From NCBI GenBank assembly GCA_040754425.1, contig JBFMCR010000007.1, positions 1 to 64,000 on the forward strand: DNA of 64,000 bases, in the 5' to 3' direction. The position numbers were made by a program, and so were the translations under genes. The notes below the pieces were generated by a model. It saw only the letters and a program-made list of their open reading frames with translations, was not told where the DNA came from and ran no database searches. The stretch is from UBA6918 sp040754425. Its GTDB lineage: Bacteria; Pseudomonadota; Gammaproteobacteria; Burkholderiales; Thiobacillaceae. The first letter of the stretch is position 1. Every line of letters starts with the position of its first letter. Of this stretch, positions 40,360 to 49,141 are shown one piece after another.

Positions 40360-42041
40360 CCCAGCCGCGTCAGTCCGACGCGAATCCAGCCCTCGCCATG
40401 GTCGATGGGGTCGTCGAGCTGGATGGTGAGGTTTGCTTCTCCCTGGCGATATTCGACAATGCTTTTGCGCTGATAGTGGAGCGGGTCCATGACGATAGAG
40501 GGGGGGTCGCGCCCCTCATCGAAGAGCAGACATGCTATCCCGTTCGATGCCTTGCCGTGACCCATGCCGTCGACCGTGTAGGCCTGTGCCTGTCGTGTGT
40601 ACAGCAAAATTTCGCGCGGCCTTCCGGGCAGGGTTTCGATGCCCACGGAGCTTTCGGTGTCGCTCTGTCTGGCCAGCCGGCGGATCACGCCAAGCGACCA
40701 GCCCGCTGACTTGTCGGCGCGGACGCCGACCAGCATACCGATGCGCAGCCAGTCTTTGTCGAGCGCTTCGATGTTCGCCCCGAAGCCATGTTCGCTTTCG
40801 TCTTCCACCACCCAGCGCTCGATTTCGGAAGTCTCCGGCTTCTGGGCCGAGGCATAAGGAGGGCGGTTGAGCGATCGGTTGGTGACGAAGCCGTAGATGC
40901 CCAGAGACGTGTGGTCGTCATAATCCATCCGCTCCTTGGGCTGGCCGCTTCCTTCGCCTGCGGCGTCCGCCCGGATCTGGACGAGGGCTGCGGCCAGGCC
41001 GTGCACGATTTCCACGATTTTCTTCACCGGTTTGCGCGGGGCGCGGCGTTTCTCGTGTGCGCTCAGCGGCGCCCACTGGCGCGCCAGATGCTCCAGCAGT
41101 TCGAGGCTTTCCGAAACGCGCACGTGTTCGGTCAGACCGAGGCGGGCCGGGGCGATGCCCGCATGCAGGCTGGCCTGGAGGGTTTTCAATTTGTCCAGCA
41201 GGGGCTGGGTGGACCAGTAGCGCGCGGAAAGATCGGGGTCGTCGTCGCGCACCCGTTTTGCACCGTGATCCTTGGTGAAGTCGACGGCCAGAACATGGCG
41301 CTCGATATCGAGAGTCCTCTCGAGTTCGAGCAGGTCGCGCCAACCCGTGAGCCAGGTGTCGATGAGGTCGATCTGGCGCGGGTAGAGCGAAGCGATGTTG
41401 GATTGCTCCAGCATCAGGGTGTGCAGATATTCGCCCTCGCAGGTGCTTTCCTGCGCGTCATCGGGATAAGCCAGCAGCCGGGTCTTGTGGAAGCCCTGGG
41501 TTTCGGCGAGCTGGTAGAGCTGATGCAGCCTGGCCCAGGTTTTCGTGCCGGCATGCAGATAGCGTATCGAGCGCCACTTGATGGCGCGGCGGAATCCGCG
41601 CAGGGCGCGCAGGGTGATCATGGGTACCATGGCCTTGATGCGCGACTTGCCCGGATTGCGCGCGTACTCGATGAGGTAGCCGTGATAGGCGCGCAGGATT
41701 TCCCAGTTCAGGTGATAGATGGCGTGCCAGAGCTGGCTTTCCACGCTGCGCGACATGCGCGGATTGCGCAGGTACTGCCGGCTCAGTACAGCCTGGGTGT
41801 GCTGGCCCTTTTCGTCCAGCAGCATCAGGATCAGCAGCCGCTCCTTGCTGCGGGGCGCGTCTTCGTCGTTGTAGCGCTTGACCTCGACCAGGATCTCGGT
41901 TTGCGCCTTCAATGCATCGCCCAAAGGCAAGTGCTCGGCCCAGCGTGTCGTCGCCTGCACGCTCGAGAGCGGATCGTCCGGGTCGCGCAGCCGCATCAGG
42001 CGCGCAAAACGTTCCGAGAGGGAGGGCTTCCGGGCTGCCAT
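40356..42041 (-). CDS. Conserved protein of unknown function, 561 residues
   Basis: No signal peptide or membrane segment. The N-terminal ~300 residues are helical and basic (for example RYLHAGTKTWARLHQLYQLAE). The C-terminal ~140 residues look beta-rich: RIGMLVGVRADKSAGWSLGVIRRLARQ, then VGIETLPG and LLYTRQAQAYTV, and end DHGEGWIRVGLTRLG. I see a loose similarity to PilZ-like barrels and to the end of the DUF1631 protein (GVVWVSG), but no c-di-GMP RxxxR motif is certain. It is 25 bases downstream of nothing related: alaS lies upstream on the same strand, ending 25 bases after... its own start is at 42041 and alaS ends at 42067, so the two are probably cotranscribed. Confidence 0.75.
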   Translation of the reverse strand: MAARKPSLSERFARLMRLRDPDDPLSSVQATTRWAEHLPLGDALKAQTEILVEVKRYNDEDAPRSKERLLILMLLDEKGQHTQAVLSRQYLRNPRMSRSVESQLWHAIYHLNWEILRAYHGYLIEYARNPGKSRIKAMVPMITLRALRGFRRAIKWRSIRYLHAGTKTWARLHQLYQLAETQGFHKTRLLAYPDDAQESTCEGEYLHTLMLEQSNIASLYPRQIDLIDTWLTGWRDLLELERTLDIERHVLAVDFTKDHGAKRVRDDDPDLSARYWSTQPLLDKLKTLQASLHAGIAPARLGLTEHVRVSESLELLEHLARQWAPLSAHEKRRAPRKPVKKIVEIVHGLAAALVQIRADAAGEGSGQPKERMDYDDHTSLGIYGFVTNRSLNRPPYASAQKPETSEIERWVVEDESEHGFGANIEALDKDWLRIGMLVGVRADKSAGWSLGVIRRLARQSDTESSVGIETLPGRPREILLYTRQAQAYTVDGMGHGKASNGIACLLFDEGRDPPSIVMDPLHYQRKSIVEYRQGEANLTIQLDDPIDHGEGWIRVGLTRLG

Positions 42042-42066
42042 GTCCTGGATGGGGCTGTTTGTTCAG

Positions 42067-44718
42067 TCAGGTCTTCATTTTCTCTGCTATCCAGCCGTGC
42101 ACCGAGGCCAGTGCCGATCCGAGACTGCCAGGATCGGTGCCGCCGGCCTGGGCCATGTCGGGACGCCCGCCGCCCTTGCCACCGACCTGACCGGCGACGA
42201 AATTGACCAGTTCGCCGGCCTTGAGCTTCGCTGTCAGGTCCTGGCTGACCATGGCCACGAGACTGACCTTGCCATCGGCGACAGAGCCCAGCAAGACGGC
42301 GCAGGGCTTGAGTTTGTCCCTCAATTTATCGGCGGTTTCGCGCAGGGCTTGAGCGTCGCCCTCGATTTGCGCCGCCAGCACCTTGATGTCGCCCACTGCT
42401 ACTGCCTGGCTGGCGAGGTCTTCGCCCTGGCTTGCGGCCAGTTTGGCCTTCGTGCGCGCGAGTTCCTTTTCCAGCGATTTTACCTGGTCCAGAACCTGGG
42501 CGATCTTTTGCGGCAGTTCGGCCGGCCGCACCTTCAGTGCCCTAGCCGCCTCGTCAAGCTGACGCTCGATGCCTTGCAGCCAGGCCAGCGCATTGTCGCC
42601 GGTGACGGCCTCCACCCGGCGCACGCCTGCGGCCACACCGCTTTCCATCACGATCTTGAACAGGCCGATGTCGCCGGTGCGCGCCACGTGGGTGCCGCCG
42701 CACAGCTCGCGCGAAGAGCCGATGTCGAGCACGCGCACGGTGTCGCCGTATTTCTCGCCGAACAGCATCATGGCGCCGAGCTTGCGCGCTTCGTCCATGG
42801 GCACGACGCGCGCCCGGGTGGGCTGGTTTTGCAGGATTTCGGCGTTGACCAGCGCTTCCACCGCGCGGATCTGTTCCGCCGTCATGGGGCCGGTATGGGA
42901 GAAGTCGAAGCGGGTCTTGTCCGCATCGACCAGCGAGCCTTTCTGCTGCACGTGCTCGCCCAGCACCTGGCGCAAGGCCTTGTGCATGAGGTGGGTGGCG
43001 GAGTGGTTGCGCATGGTGCGGGCGCGGGTGAGGCCGTCGACGCGCGCGGCGACCTTGTCGCCCACCTTGAGCGCGCCCTCCACGAGCCGGCCATGGTGGC
43101 CGAACACGTCGGCGCGAATCTTCTGGGTGTCGGTGACTTCGAAGCGCGTCGCGCCCTCACCCCCGGCCCCTCCCCCCGAGGGGGAGGGGAGCGAAACGAT
43201 GAGGCCGGTGTCGCCGACCTGTCCGCCGGACTCGGCGTAGAAAGGCGTGCTGTCGAGCACGATGACGCCGGTTTGTCCGGCGCAAATTTCCCCGACCTCG
43301 CTGCCGTCGACATAGATCGCGGTGATGGTGGCCTCATCGACGTTGAGGCTGTCGTAACCGTGAAAGCTCGTCGGCTGGCCGCTGTATTCCAGCGTGCCGT
43401 GGGCCTTGAACTTGCCGGCCGCACGCGCCTGTTCGCGCTGCCTTTCCATGGCGGCGTCGAAGCCGGCCTCGTCCACCGCCACGCCGCGCTCGCGGCAGAC
43501 GTCGGCGGTAAGGTCCAGGGGGAAACCATAGGTGTCGTAGAGGCGGAAGGCGGTCTCGCCGTCCAGCAACCCGGCACCGCCGGCCAGCGCCTCCTCCAGC
43601 AGGCTCATGCCGTGGCTCAGGGTTTCGCCGAAGCGGATTTCCTCCTGCAGCAGGGTTTCGGCCACGCGCGCCTGCGCCTCCCGCAGTTCCGGGTAGGCGT
43701 CGCCCATGACCGCGGCGAGATCGGCCACCAGCTTGTGGAAGAAGGGCTGGTTCTGGCCGAGTTTGTGGCCATGACGGAGGGCGCGGCGGATGATGCGGCG
43801 CAGCACGTAGCCGCGGCCCTCGTTGCCGGGGATGACGCCGTCGACGATGAGGAAGGAACAGGCACGGATGTGATCGGCGATGACTTTCAGCGACGGGCTT
43901 GCAAGATCCTTGCAGCCGGTTTCGCGCGCGGCCGCCTTGATGAGCGCCTGGAAGAGGTCGATGTCGTAATTGGAATGCACACGCTGCATGACCGCGGAGA
44001 TGCGCTCCAGCCCCATGCCGGTGTCGACACTGGGCTTGGGCAGCGGATGCAGCACGCCGGCCTCGTCGCGATTGAACTGCATGAACACGATGTTCCAGAT
44101 CTCGATGTAGCGGTCGCCGTCCTCCTCGGGCGAGCCGGGCGGTCCGCCGGCGACCTCGGGGCCGTGGTCGTAGAAAATCTCGGTGCAGGGGCCGCAGGGA
44201 CCGGTGTCGCCCATCTGCCAGAAGTTGTCGGAAGCGTATTTGGCGCCCTTGTTGTCGCCGATGCGCACGATGCGCTCGCGGGGCACGCCGATCTCGCCGG
44301 CCCAGATGTCGTAGGCTTCGTCGTCGTCCTGGTAGACCGTGACCCAGAGCTTCTCGGCCGGCAGCTTCAGTTCGCCGGTGAGGAATTCCCAGGCGTAGTG
44401 GATGGCGTCGTGCTTGAAATAATCCCCGAAGCTGAAATTGCCCAGCATTTCGAAGAAGGTGTGGTGGCGTGCGGTGTAGCCGACGTTCTCCAGATCGTTG
44501 TGCTTGCCGCCGGCGCGCACGCATCTTTGCGACGAGGCCGCGCGCACATAGGGGCGGGTCTCCAGTCCGAGGAACACGTCCTTGAACTGCACCATGCCTG
44601 CGTTGGTGAACAGCAGTGTGGGGTCGTTGCCCGGTACCAGCGGGCTGGAGGGTACGATGGTATGGCCCTTGGACGCGAAAAAGTCCAAAAAGCGCTTGCG
44701 GATTTCGTTGCTGGTCAT
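42067..44718 (-). CDS. alaS: Alanyl-tRNA synthetase
   Basis: 883 residues. Class II catalytic core with SSPLVPGNDPTLLFTNAGMVQFKD near the N-terminus, editing-domain zinc motif HSATHL near 570 and CGGTHVARTGDIGLF near 665, and the C-terminal dimerisation region. Between GGQVGDTG and DTQK the protein carries about 12 extra residues (SLPSPSGGGAGGEG) compared with E. coli AlaS. These are encoded by a GC-rich palindrome, an in-frame insertion in the surface loop before the editing domain. Confidence 0.96.
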   Translation of the reverse strand: MTSNEIRKRFLDFFASKGHTIVPSSPLVPGNDPTLLFTNAGMVQFKDVFLGLETRPYVRAASSQRCVRAGGKHNDLENVGYTARHHTFFEMLGNFSFGDYFKHDAIHYAWEFLTGELKLPAEKLWVTVYQDDDEAYDIWAGEIGVPRERIVRIGDNKGAKYASDNFWQMGDTGPCGPCTEIFYDHGPEVAGGPPGSPEEDGDRYIEIWNIVFMQFNRDEAGVLHPLPKPSVDTGMGLERISAVMQRVHSNYDIDLFQALIKAAARETGCKDLASPSLKVIADHIRACSFLIVDGVIPGNEGRGYVLRRIIRRALRHGHKLGQNQPFFHKLVADLAAVMGDAYPELREAQARVAETLLQEEIRFGETLSHGMSLLEEALAGGAGLLDGETAFRLYDTYGFPLDLTADVCRERGVAVDEAGFDAAMERQREQARAAGKFKAHGTLEYSGQPTSFHGYDSLNVDEATITAIYVDGSEVGEICAGQTGVIVLDSTPFYAESGGQVGDTGLIVSLPSPSGGGAGGEGATRFEVTDTQKIRADVFGHHGRLVEGALKVGDKVAARVDGLTRARTMRNHSATHLMHKALRQVLGEHVQQKGSLVDADKTRFDFSHTGPMTAEQIRAVEALVNAEILQNQPTRARVVPMDEARKLGAMMLFGEKYGDTVRVLDIGSSRELCGGTHVARTGDIGLFKIVMESGVAAGVRRVEAVTGDNALAWLQGIERQLDEAARALKVRPAELPQKIAQVLDQVKSLEKELARTKAKLAASQGEDLASQAVAVGDIKVLAAQIEGDAQALRETADKLRDKLKPCAVLLGSVADGKVSLVAMVSQDLTAKLKAGELVNFVAGQVGGKGGGRPDMAQAGGTDPGSLGSALASVHGWIAEKMKT
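43167..43189. repeat. REP-like palindrome inside alaS
   Basis: CCCCTCCCCC-CGA-GGGGGAGGGG, a perfect 10-bp stem, preceded by CTCACCCCCGG at 43156-43166. The same leader and stem type (TTACCCCGGCCCTCTCCCGC) occurs in the intergenic region near 25164-25196, so this is a member of a dispersed palindromic family lying within a coding sequence. Confidence 0.75.
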
Positions 44719-44787
44719 GGATGGAAAGCGTCAGGCAGAACCCCGCCATTTTATCAGCCGGCCCGGGGCAAAGTGAGGGCGGGCCAA

Positions 44788-44813
44788 TAAAAAACGGGGC
44801 CGTAAGGCCCCGT
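44788..44813 (-). terminator. Intrinsic terminator of the sox operon
   Basis: On the minus strand: 8-bp perfect GC stem ACGGGGCC/GGCCCCGT (44794-44801 with 44806-44813), four-base loop, followed by a T-run (A7 at 44788-44794 on the plus strand). Starts 18 bases after the soxB stop. Confidence 0.88.
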
Positions 44814-44830
44814 TCGTCAACGCCGGAGAA

Positions 44831-46540
44831 TCAGGCCAGGCCCGGATTCTTGCCCAGGCCGACGATCTTCGGCGTGTTGAGCTTGACGTTGCGTATGGTC
44901 TTCTTGCTGCGCAGGTACTCGGACACCACGTCCCAGATCGGCACGCCGGTGACGCCTTCCTGCACCGAAGCCCAGCCGGCGACCTTGTAGGTCTTGGTGG
45001 GGGAGATCGGCTTGCCGTTCAGCATCAGGTTGGAAATGCGCTTGCCGATCCTGGCGTTGGGGTTGACGGTGTACTGGATGCCGCCCACGCGCACCATGTC
45101 GCCGCCCTGCTGGTAGTAGGGATCGGGGTTGAAGATGTTGTCGCACACGTCTTCCATGATGGTCTTGATCATTTCGCCCGACATATTGGTCAGCGTGGTG
45201 GCGGGATAGGTCAGCGCCATCTGGTCCATCATGCGTTCGTAGGTGATGGCCTCGCCCGGCAGGATGCTGGTGCCCCAGCGCACGCCCGGCGAGAACGAGG
45301 CGTCGGCGCCCTTGACTTCCATGAGCGCGTCGCAGATCAGCTGGTCCCAGGTGCCGTTGAAGTTGCCGCGGCGGTAGAGCAGTTCGTCGGACACGGCCAG
45401 CACTTCGCCGAGCTTTTTCTCGTAGGGCGCGCGAATCTTGGCGATCAGGTTGGACATGTAGGCGTCCGCCGGCAGCAGGTTGGCGAACACCGGCAGCAGC
45501 TTGTACTTCCAGCCGGCGATCTTGCCGTTCCTGACGTCGAAGTCCATCACGCCGAGGAACTTGCCGTTGGAGCCGGCATTGGTCACGAGGGTAATGCCTT
45601 TGGCGTTCTTGACCTGCACCGGCGCCGGCATGCCGTCGTGGGTGTGGCCGCCGAGGATGACGTCGATGCCGGTGACGCGGCTGGCCATCTTGATGTCCAC
45701 GTCCATACCGTTGTGCGACAGCACGGCCACGACCTGGGCGCCCTTGGCGCGTGCTTCGTTGACCCATTTCTGCATGTTCTCGTCCTGGATGCCGAAGGTC
45801 CAGTCGGGCACGAAGTGGCGCGGATTGGCGATGGGGGTGTAGGGGAAGGCCTGGCCGATGATGGCCACGTTCACGCCGTTGATGTTCTTGATGACGTAGG
45901 GTTTGAACACCTGGTCGCCGAAGTCGGCGGTGATGATGTTCTGCGCGACGAAATCGATGTTGGCCTTCTTGAAGTCGTTGTTGACGACTTCCATGACGCG
46001 CTCGGCGCCGAAGGTCATTTCCCAGTGCGGGGTCATCACGTTGACGCCCAGGGCGATGCAGGCATCGACCATGTCCTGGGCGTTGGTCCACAGCGAGGTG
46101 GCGGAGCCCTGCCAGGTGTCTCCGCCGTCGAGCAGCAGCGAGCCGGGGCGCGAGGCGCGGATGCGGTCGACCAGGGTCTTCAGGTGCGCGAAGCCGCCGA
46201 CCTTGCCGTAGGTGCGGGCAGCCTGGGCGAAATCGAGGTAAGTGAAGGCATGTGCCTCACGCGTGCCCGGCTTGATGCCGAAATGTCGCAACAGGTTTTC
46301 ACCCACCAGATGGGGAACCTTGCCGGATGCGCCTGCCACGCCGATGTTGACGCTGGGCTCGCGGAAATAGATGGGCAAAAGCTGCGCATGGCAGTCGGTC
46401 ATGTGCATGAGCGACACGTTGCCGAAGCGCGGCAGGTCGTACATGTCCAGGTCGCCTGCCAGGGCCTTCTTGCTGTCGATGGCCATGCCGGAAGTGGCGG
46501 CGACGGCAAGAATTTGCAGGAATTCGCGACGGTTCATCAT
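44831..46540 (-). CDS. soxB: Thiosulfohydrolase SoxB
   Basis: 569 residues. Periplasmic dimanganese enzyme that hydrolyses the sulfone from SoxY-bound S-thiosulfonate, releasing sulfate. Twin-arginine signal NRREFLQ at the N-terminus; metal ligands in MTDCHAQ (Asp49, His51), GGDTWQGS near 124, SHNGMDVD near 260 and GGHTHDG near 282. Length matches the family. A terminator stands between soxA and this gene, so its expression may be separately tuned. ATG 46540 follows AGGAGA; the second ATG (46537) is equivalent. Confidence 0.95.
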   Translation of the reverse strand: MMNRREFLQILAVAATSGMAIDSKKALAGDLDMYDLPRFGNVSLMHMTDCHAQLLPIYFREPSVNIGVAGASGKVPHLVGENLLRHFGIKPGTREAHAFTYLDFAQAARTYGKVGGFAHLKTLVDRIRASRPGSLLLDGGDTWQGSATSLWTNAQDMVDACIALGVNVMTPHWEMTFGAERVMEVVNNDFKKANIDFVAQNIITADFGDQVFKPYVIKNINGVNVAIIGQAFPYTPIANPRHFVPDWTFGIQDENMQKWVNEARAKGAQVVAVLSHNGMDVDIKMASRVTGIDVILGGHTHDGMPAPVQVKNAKGITLVTNAGSNGKFLGVMDFDVRNGKIAGWKYKLLPVFANLLPADAYMSNLIAKIRAPYEKKLGEVLAVSDELLYRRGNFNGTWDQLICDALMEVKGADASFSPGVRWGTSILPGEAITYERMMDQMALTYPATTLTNMSGEMIKTIMEDVCDNIFNPDPYYQQGGDMVRVGGIQYTVNPNARIGKRISNLMLNGKPISPTKTYKVAGWASVQEGVTGVPIWDVVSEYLRSKKTIRNVKLNTPKIVGLGKNPGLA

Positions 46541-46638
46541 GGGAAGTATCTCCTGAAGGGGTTTCGGGTCAGCTAACACGCATTGTCGGCCGCCCGGGTA
46601 GAGTGGTAAATAGTAGCTATGGGCCATGTGGCCCAAAC

Positions 46639-46669
46639 AAAAAAGGCCTGGTTGCACCAGGCCTTTTTT
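46639..46669. terminator. Bidirectional intrinsic terminator between soxA and soxB
   Basis: Stem AGGCCTGGT / ACCAGGCCT (46644-46652 with 46656-46664), loop TGC, flanked by A5 on the left and T5 on the right, so both strands carry a U-tract. On the sox (minus) strand it follows the soxA stop by 16 bases and precedes soxB by about 100 bases. Confidence 0.85.
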
Positions 46670-46684
46670 GCACTGTGTTGCTGC

Positions 46685-47515
46685 TTATTTGCGGAACACC
46701 GAAGCCTTCATGGGCAGGCCGTTGGACATGTAGGAGTGGAAGTACTCCAGATTGTTCAGCTTGTCGCTGCCTTGCGGTGCGGAGATGTGACGCACGCTCT
46801 TGAAGCAGCCCTCATAGCGGGTCTGCAGCGTGACCAAGGTGTCGCCGCCGCGGAACACCGGCCAGTGCACGGTGTGGCCGATGACCGGCGAGAGCAGCTC
46901 GGAGCGCAGACGCACGCCGGCGTTCTGCACGTGGCAGGTGGCGCAGGAGAAATTGAGCTGGCCGGCACGGCTGTAGAAGGTCTTCTTGCCATCTTCATAC
47001 GCAGCCAGTGCCTTCGGGCCTTCGACCTTGATGTTCATCAGCATGCCATCGGACAGCGTGCGCATGTAGGCGGTCAGGGTGCCCATGGTGGCCTTGTCGC
47101 CCAGCTTGTAAGCTTGTTCGCCGTTGGCGACGCGGCAGGCGTTGATGGCGTCTTCCAGCGTGACGACCTTGCCGGCCTTGTCATCGAAGTAGGGATAGTT
47201 GCCGGCAATGTTCTTGCCACCGTTGGGCAGGCAATCGGCGTAGGTCTTTCCGCTCTTCAGAGGGGTTTCCCACATCTTCTTGCCTTTTTCGATCACGGCT
47301 TCGAAGGGCGGGAACTCCATGATGGCATCGTACTGGTCCTTGGAGTCCTGATCGAATGCCAGTGCGCCATATACGTAGTCTTCAAGCTTGATGTTCGGGT
47401 ATTTGGTGGTGAAATACTTGATCGTTTCCTGACGATCGGACTCCGGCGAAGCCATTACATTGACAGCGCCTCCCAACAGACCCAGGCCGATCAGCCCCAG
47501 TATTGCTTTTTTCAT
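46685..47515 (-). CDS. soxA: Sulfur oxidation c-type cytochrome SoxA
   Basis: 276 residues with signal peptide. With SoxX it attaches thiosulfate to the SoxY cysteine. One heme site, CATCH at residues 191-195, and the axial cysteine (persulfide-forming) in YEGCFKS (Cys237). The N-terminal heme of diheme SoxA is absent: only Cys95 (DCLPNGG) and Cys127 remain, which form a disulfide in mono-heme SoxA. The start MKKAILGLIG has a GGAGG site; an upstream in-frame ATG at 47548 is inside the leader. Confidence 0.95.
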   Translation of the reverse strand: MKKAILGLIGLGLLGGAVNVMASPESDRQETIKYFTTKYPNIKLEDYVYGALAFDQDSKDQYDAIMEFPPFEAVIEKGKKMWETPLKSGKTYADCLPNGGKNIAGNYPYFDDKAGKVVTLEDAINACRVANGEQAYKLGDKATMGTLTAYMRTLSDGMLMNIKVEGPKALAAYEDGKKTFYSRAGQLNFSCATCHVQNAGVRLRSELLSPVIGHTVHWPVFRGGDTLVTLQTRYEGCFKSVRHISAPQGSDKLNNLEYFHSYMSNGLPMKASVFRK

Positions 47516-47595
47516 ATCATCCTCCGGAGATTTGGCGGTTTGCTTCAAATCTGGCCGGGACGCCCGCCCCGGCCGATTACCACATCAGATTGGGC

Positions 47596-47910
47596 TTAGC
47601 TAATCTTGGCGGTGTCGGTGCGCTTGTCACCCTTGTTGTCTTCCCACGAAATTTCGATCGTGTCACCGGACTTGGCGCCCTTGACCTTGAAGCCCAGGTA
47701 GGGATTCTTGGACACGCCGCCGGCCATGTTGCCTTCCAGCACGACGGTGCCGTTGAGCTTGGCGGTCACGGTGCTGATGTAGTGGGCGGGGACCAGTTGG
47801 CCGGTCTTGGCGTCCTTGCGCAGGCCGGTTTCCATGGGGTGGTTCATCAGTACTTTCACATCGGCCACGTCACCCTGCATGGTGGCGCGGATTTTCATTG
47901 GTTCAGCCAT
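47596..47910 (-). CDS. soxZ: Thiosulfate oxidation carrier complex protein SoxZ
   Basis: 104 residues, no signal peptide of its own; exported as a complex with SoxY by the Tat route. The family pattern MKIRATMQGDVADVKVLMNHPMETG and the Ig-like strands with VSKNPYLGF are present. It pairs with SoxY to carry the sulfur substrate between Sox enzymes. Confidence 0.95.
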   Translation of the reverse strand: MAEPMKIRATMQGDVADVKVLMNHPMETGLRKDAKTGQLVPAHYISTVTAKLNGTVVLEGNMAGGVSKNPYLGFKVKGAKSGDTIEISWEDNKGDKRTDTAKIS

Positions 47911-47959
47911 TTTTGCTTCCTTTCTGAATACGGTTCGATCGATTGCGTTTGCGGGAGGC

Positions 47960-48427
47960 TTAACCGCCGCAGCCGCCGATGGTGACTTTCACTTCCTTGG
48001 CGGCGGTATAGGTTTTGCCGCCGGCCGTCACGATGGCGCGCACCAGGGAGGTGTTGGCCATCTTGATGCGGGTGGAGATGAAGCCTTGCGCACCATTCGT
48101 GAAGCCGAAATCGGCAACCAGGGGCTGGGCATTCTTCTCGGCCAGGATGGCGATGCCTGAAGTGCCGGGGATGTTGCTGGTGATTTCCACCGGCACCACG
48201 GCGCCGTTTTCGGCAATGTCGGGGGCCTTGATGGTGATGTCCTTGGAGTCGGCCGGGGAAGAAATTCCCAGGGCTTTCAGGGTGTCGGGCATGCCTTTGG
48301 CATCAAAGGCTGCGCGCGGGGCGGCGGCGAGCACGCGGGTGGGCGTGATCAGGCCTGCGGCAACCGCAACGGCAACCGCGCCGGCGCCGGTGGCGCCCTT
48401 GAGTACGTTTCTACGCAATGCGTTCAT
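47960..48427 (-). CDS. soxY: Thiosulfate oxidation carrier protein SoxY
   Basis: 155 residues. Twin-arginine signal (RRNVLKG...) followed by an Ig-like fold. It ends IGGCGG, the swinging arm whose Cys binds the thiosulfate-derived sulfur covalently. 49 bases separate it from soxZ and 16 from soxX. Confidence 0.96.
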   Translation of the reverse strand: MNALRRNVLKGATGAGAVAVAVAAGLITPTRVLAAAPRAAFDAKGMPDTLKALGISSPADSKDITIKAPDIAENGAVVPVEITSNIPGTSGIAILAEKNAQPLVADFGFTNGAQGFISTRIKMANTSLVRAIVTAGGKTYTAAKEVKVTIGGCGG

Positions 48428-48443
48428 GCAATATCTCCTTGAA

Positions 48444-48809
48444 TTAGAGGCTGTAAATAAAGTCTACGACCTTGTCGATTTCCTGTTCCGTCAGCACCTT
48501 GTGCTTGCCGAAGGGGGGCATGGAGGTGTTCGGATTGGAGGCGGTAGCATCCCAGATCTTGGCGCGCAGCTTGGCCTTGTCGGGATAACGGGCGCTCATG
48601 GCGATGAGCGGGGGCCCGTAAAGGCCAGTGGACTGGGCGTCGGGCTGGCTGGGCATGCCATGGCAAGCCAGGCAGTTGCCTTTCGAGCGGTTGAAGGCGA
48701 TGTCCTTGCCGGTTTCTTCCTTTTTGGGGGCGTCTGCGGCCTGGACGCTCGAAGCCATTACCATCATGCCAGCGATACCTGCTGCCACTGCCAGTTTGAT
48801 TATCCGCAT
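48444..48809 (-). CDS. soxX: Sulfur oxidation c-type cytochrome SoxX
   Basis: 121 residues: signal peptide (ending SSVQA), heme motif CLACH at residues 46-50 and the axial Met in NTSMPPFG (Met97). It accepts electrons in the SoxXA complex. ATG 48809 is chosen because GGAGG lies six bases upstream; an ATG at 48815 sits directly against that site. First gene of the sox operon. Confidence 0.94.
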   Translation of the reverse strand: MRIIKLAVAAGIAGMMVMASSVQAADAPKKEETGKDIAFNRSKGNCLACHGMPSQPDAQSTGLYGPPLIAMSARYPDKAKLRAKIWDATASNPNTSMPPFGKHKVLTEQEIDKVVDFIYSL

Positions 48810-48908
48810 AGTCATCCTCCGTTAATTGGCTATTGAAGTGTCAAACGCGTCGCCAGAAACATGCGGAAATCCTTATCTGGCAACAGGTCATCCTTTAGGG
48901 ATGCCCCA

Positions 48909-48945
48909 AGCATAGAGCAGGATGTTTTGCCTATGCAATAGTCAA
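48909..48945 (-). promoter_or_regulatory. Possible sox promoter with overlapping 6-bp inverted repeat
   Basis: On the minus strand TTGCAT (48938-48933) and TATGCT (48914-48909) are 18 bases apart, a weak sigma-70 pair. GCATAG (48910-48915 in plus coordinates) and its complement CTATGC (48931-48936) have centres 21 bases apart, about two helical turns, and overlap both boxes, as an operator would. About 100 bases upstream of the soxX start. The rest of the 48810-49141 gap shows no gene. Confidence 0.35.
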
Positions 48946-49141
48946 GAGGGGTTTTTGGCGGGTTTTGCGCAAGTAGATTAATACTATTCGCGCAGTGATT
49001 TCCTTAACGGGGGCGTGAGCGCAGAAGCCTTTGACGTGAAGCAACGCGAAGCGTTTTCCCGTCCCGCTCTGCCACGGGGAGAGGGAGCGGACACGGCGGT
49101 GCGCTGCGTTCATGATTCGGTGGGCGCAGCCGCCATGTCCG

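Noticed and set aside
41878..44790. Very long plus-strand open frame (970 codons) opposite alaS
   Set aside because: It is antisense to a complete, conserved alaS; its translation has no recognisable domain and reflects high-GC third positions.
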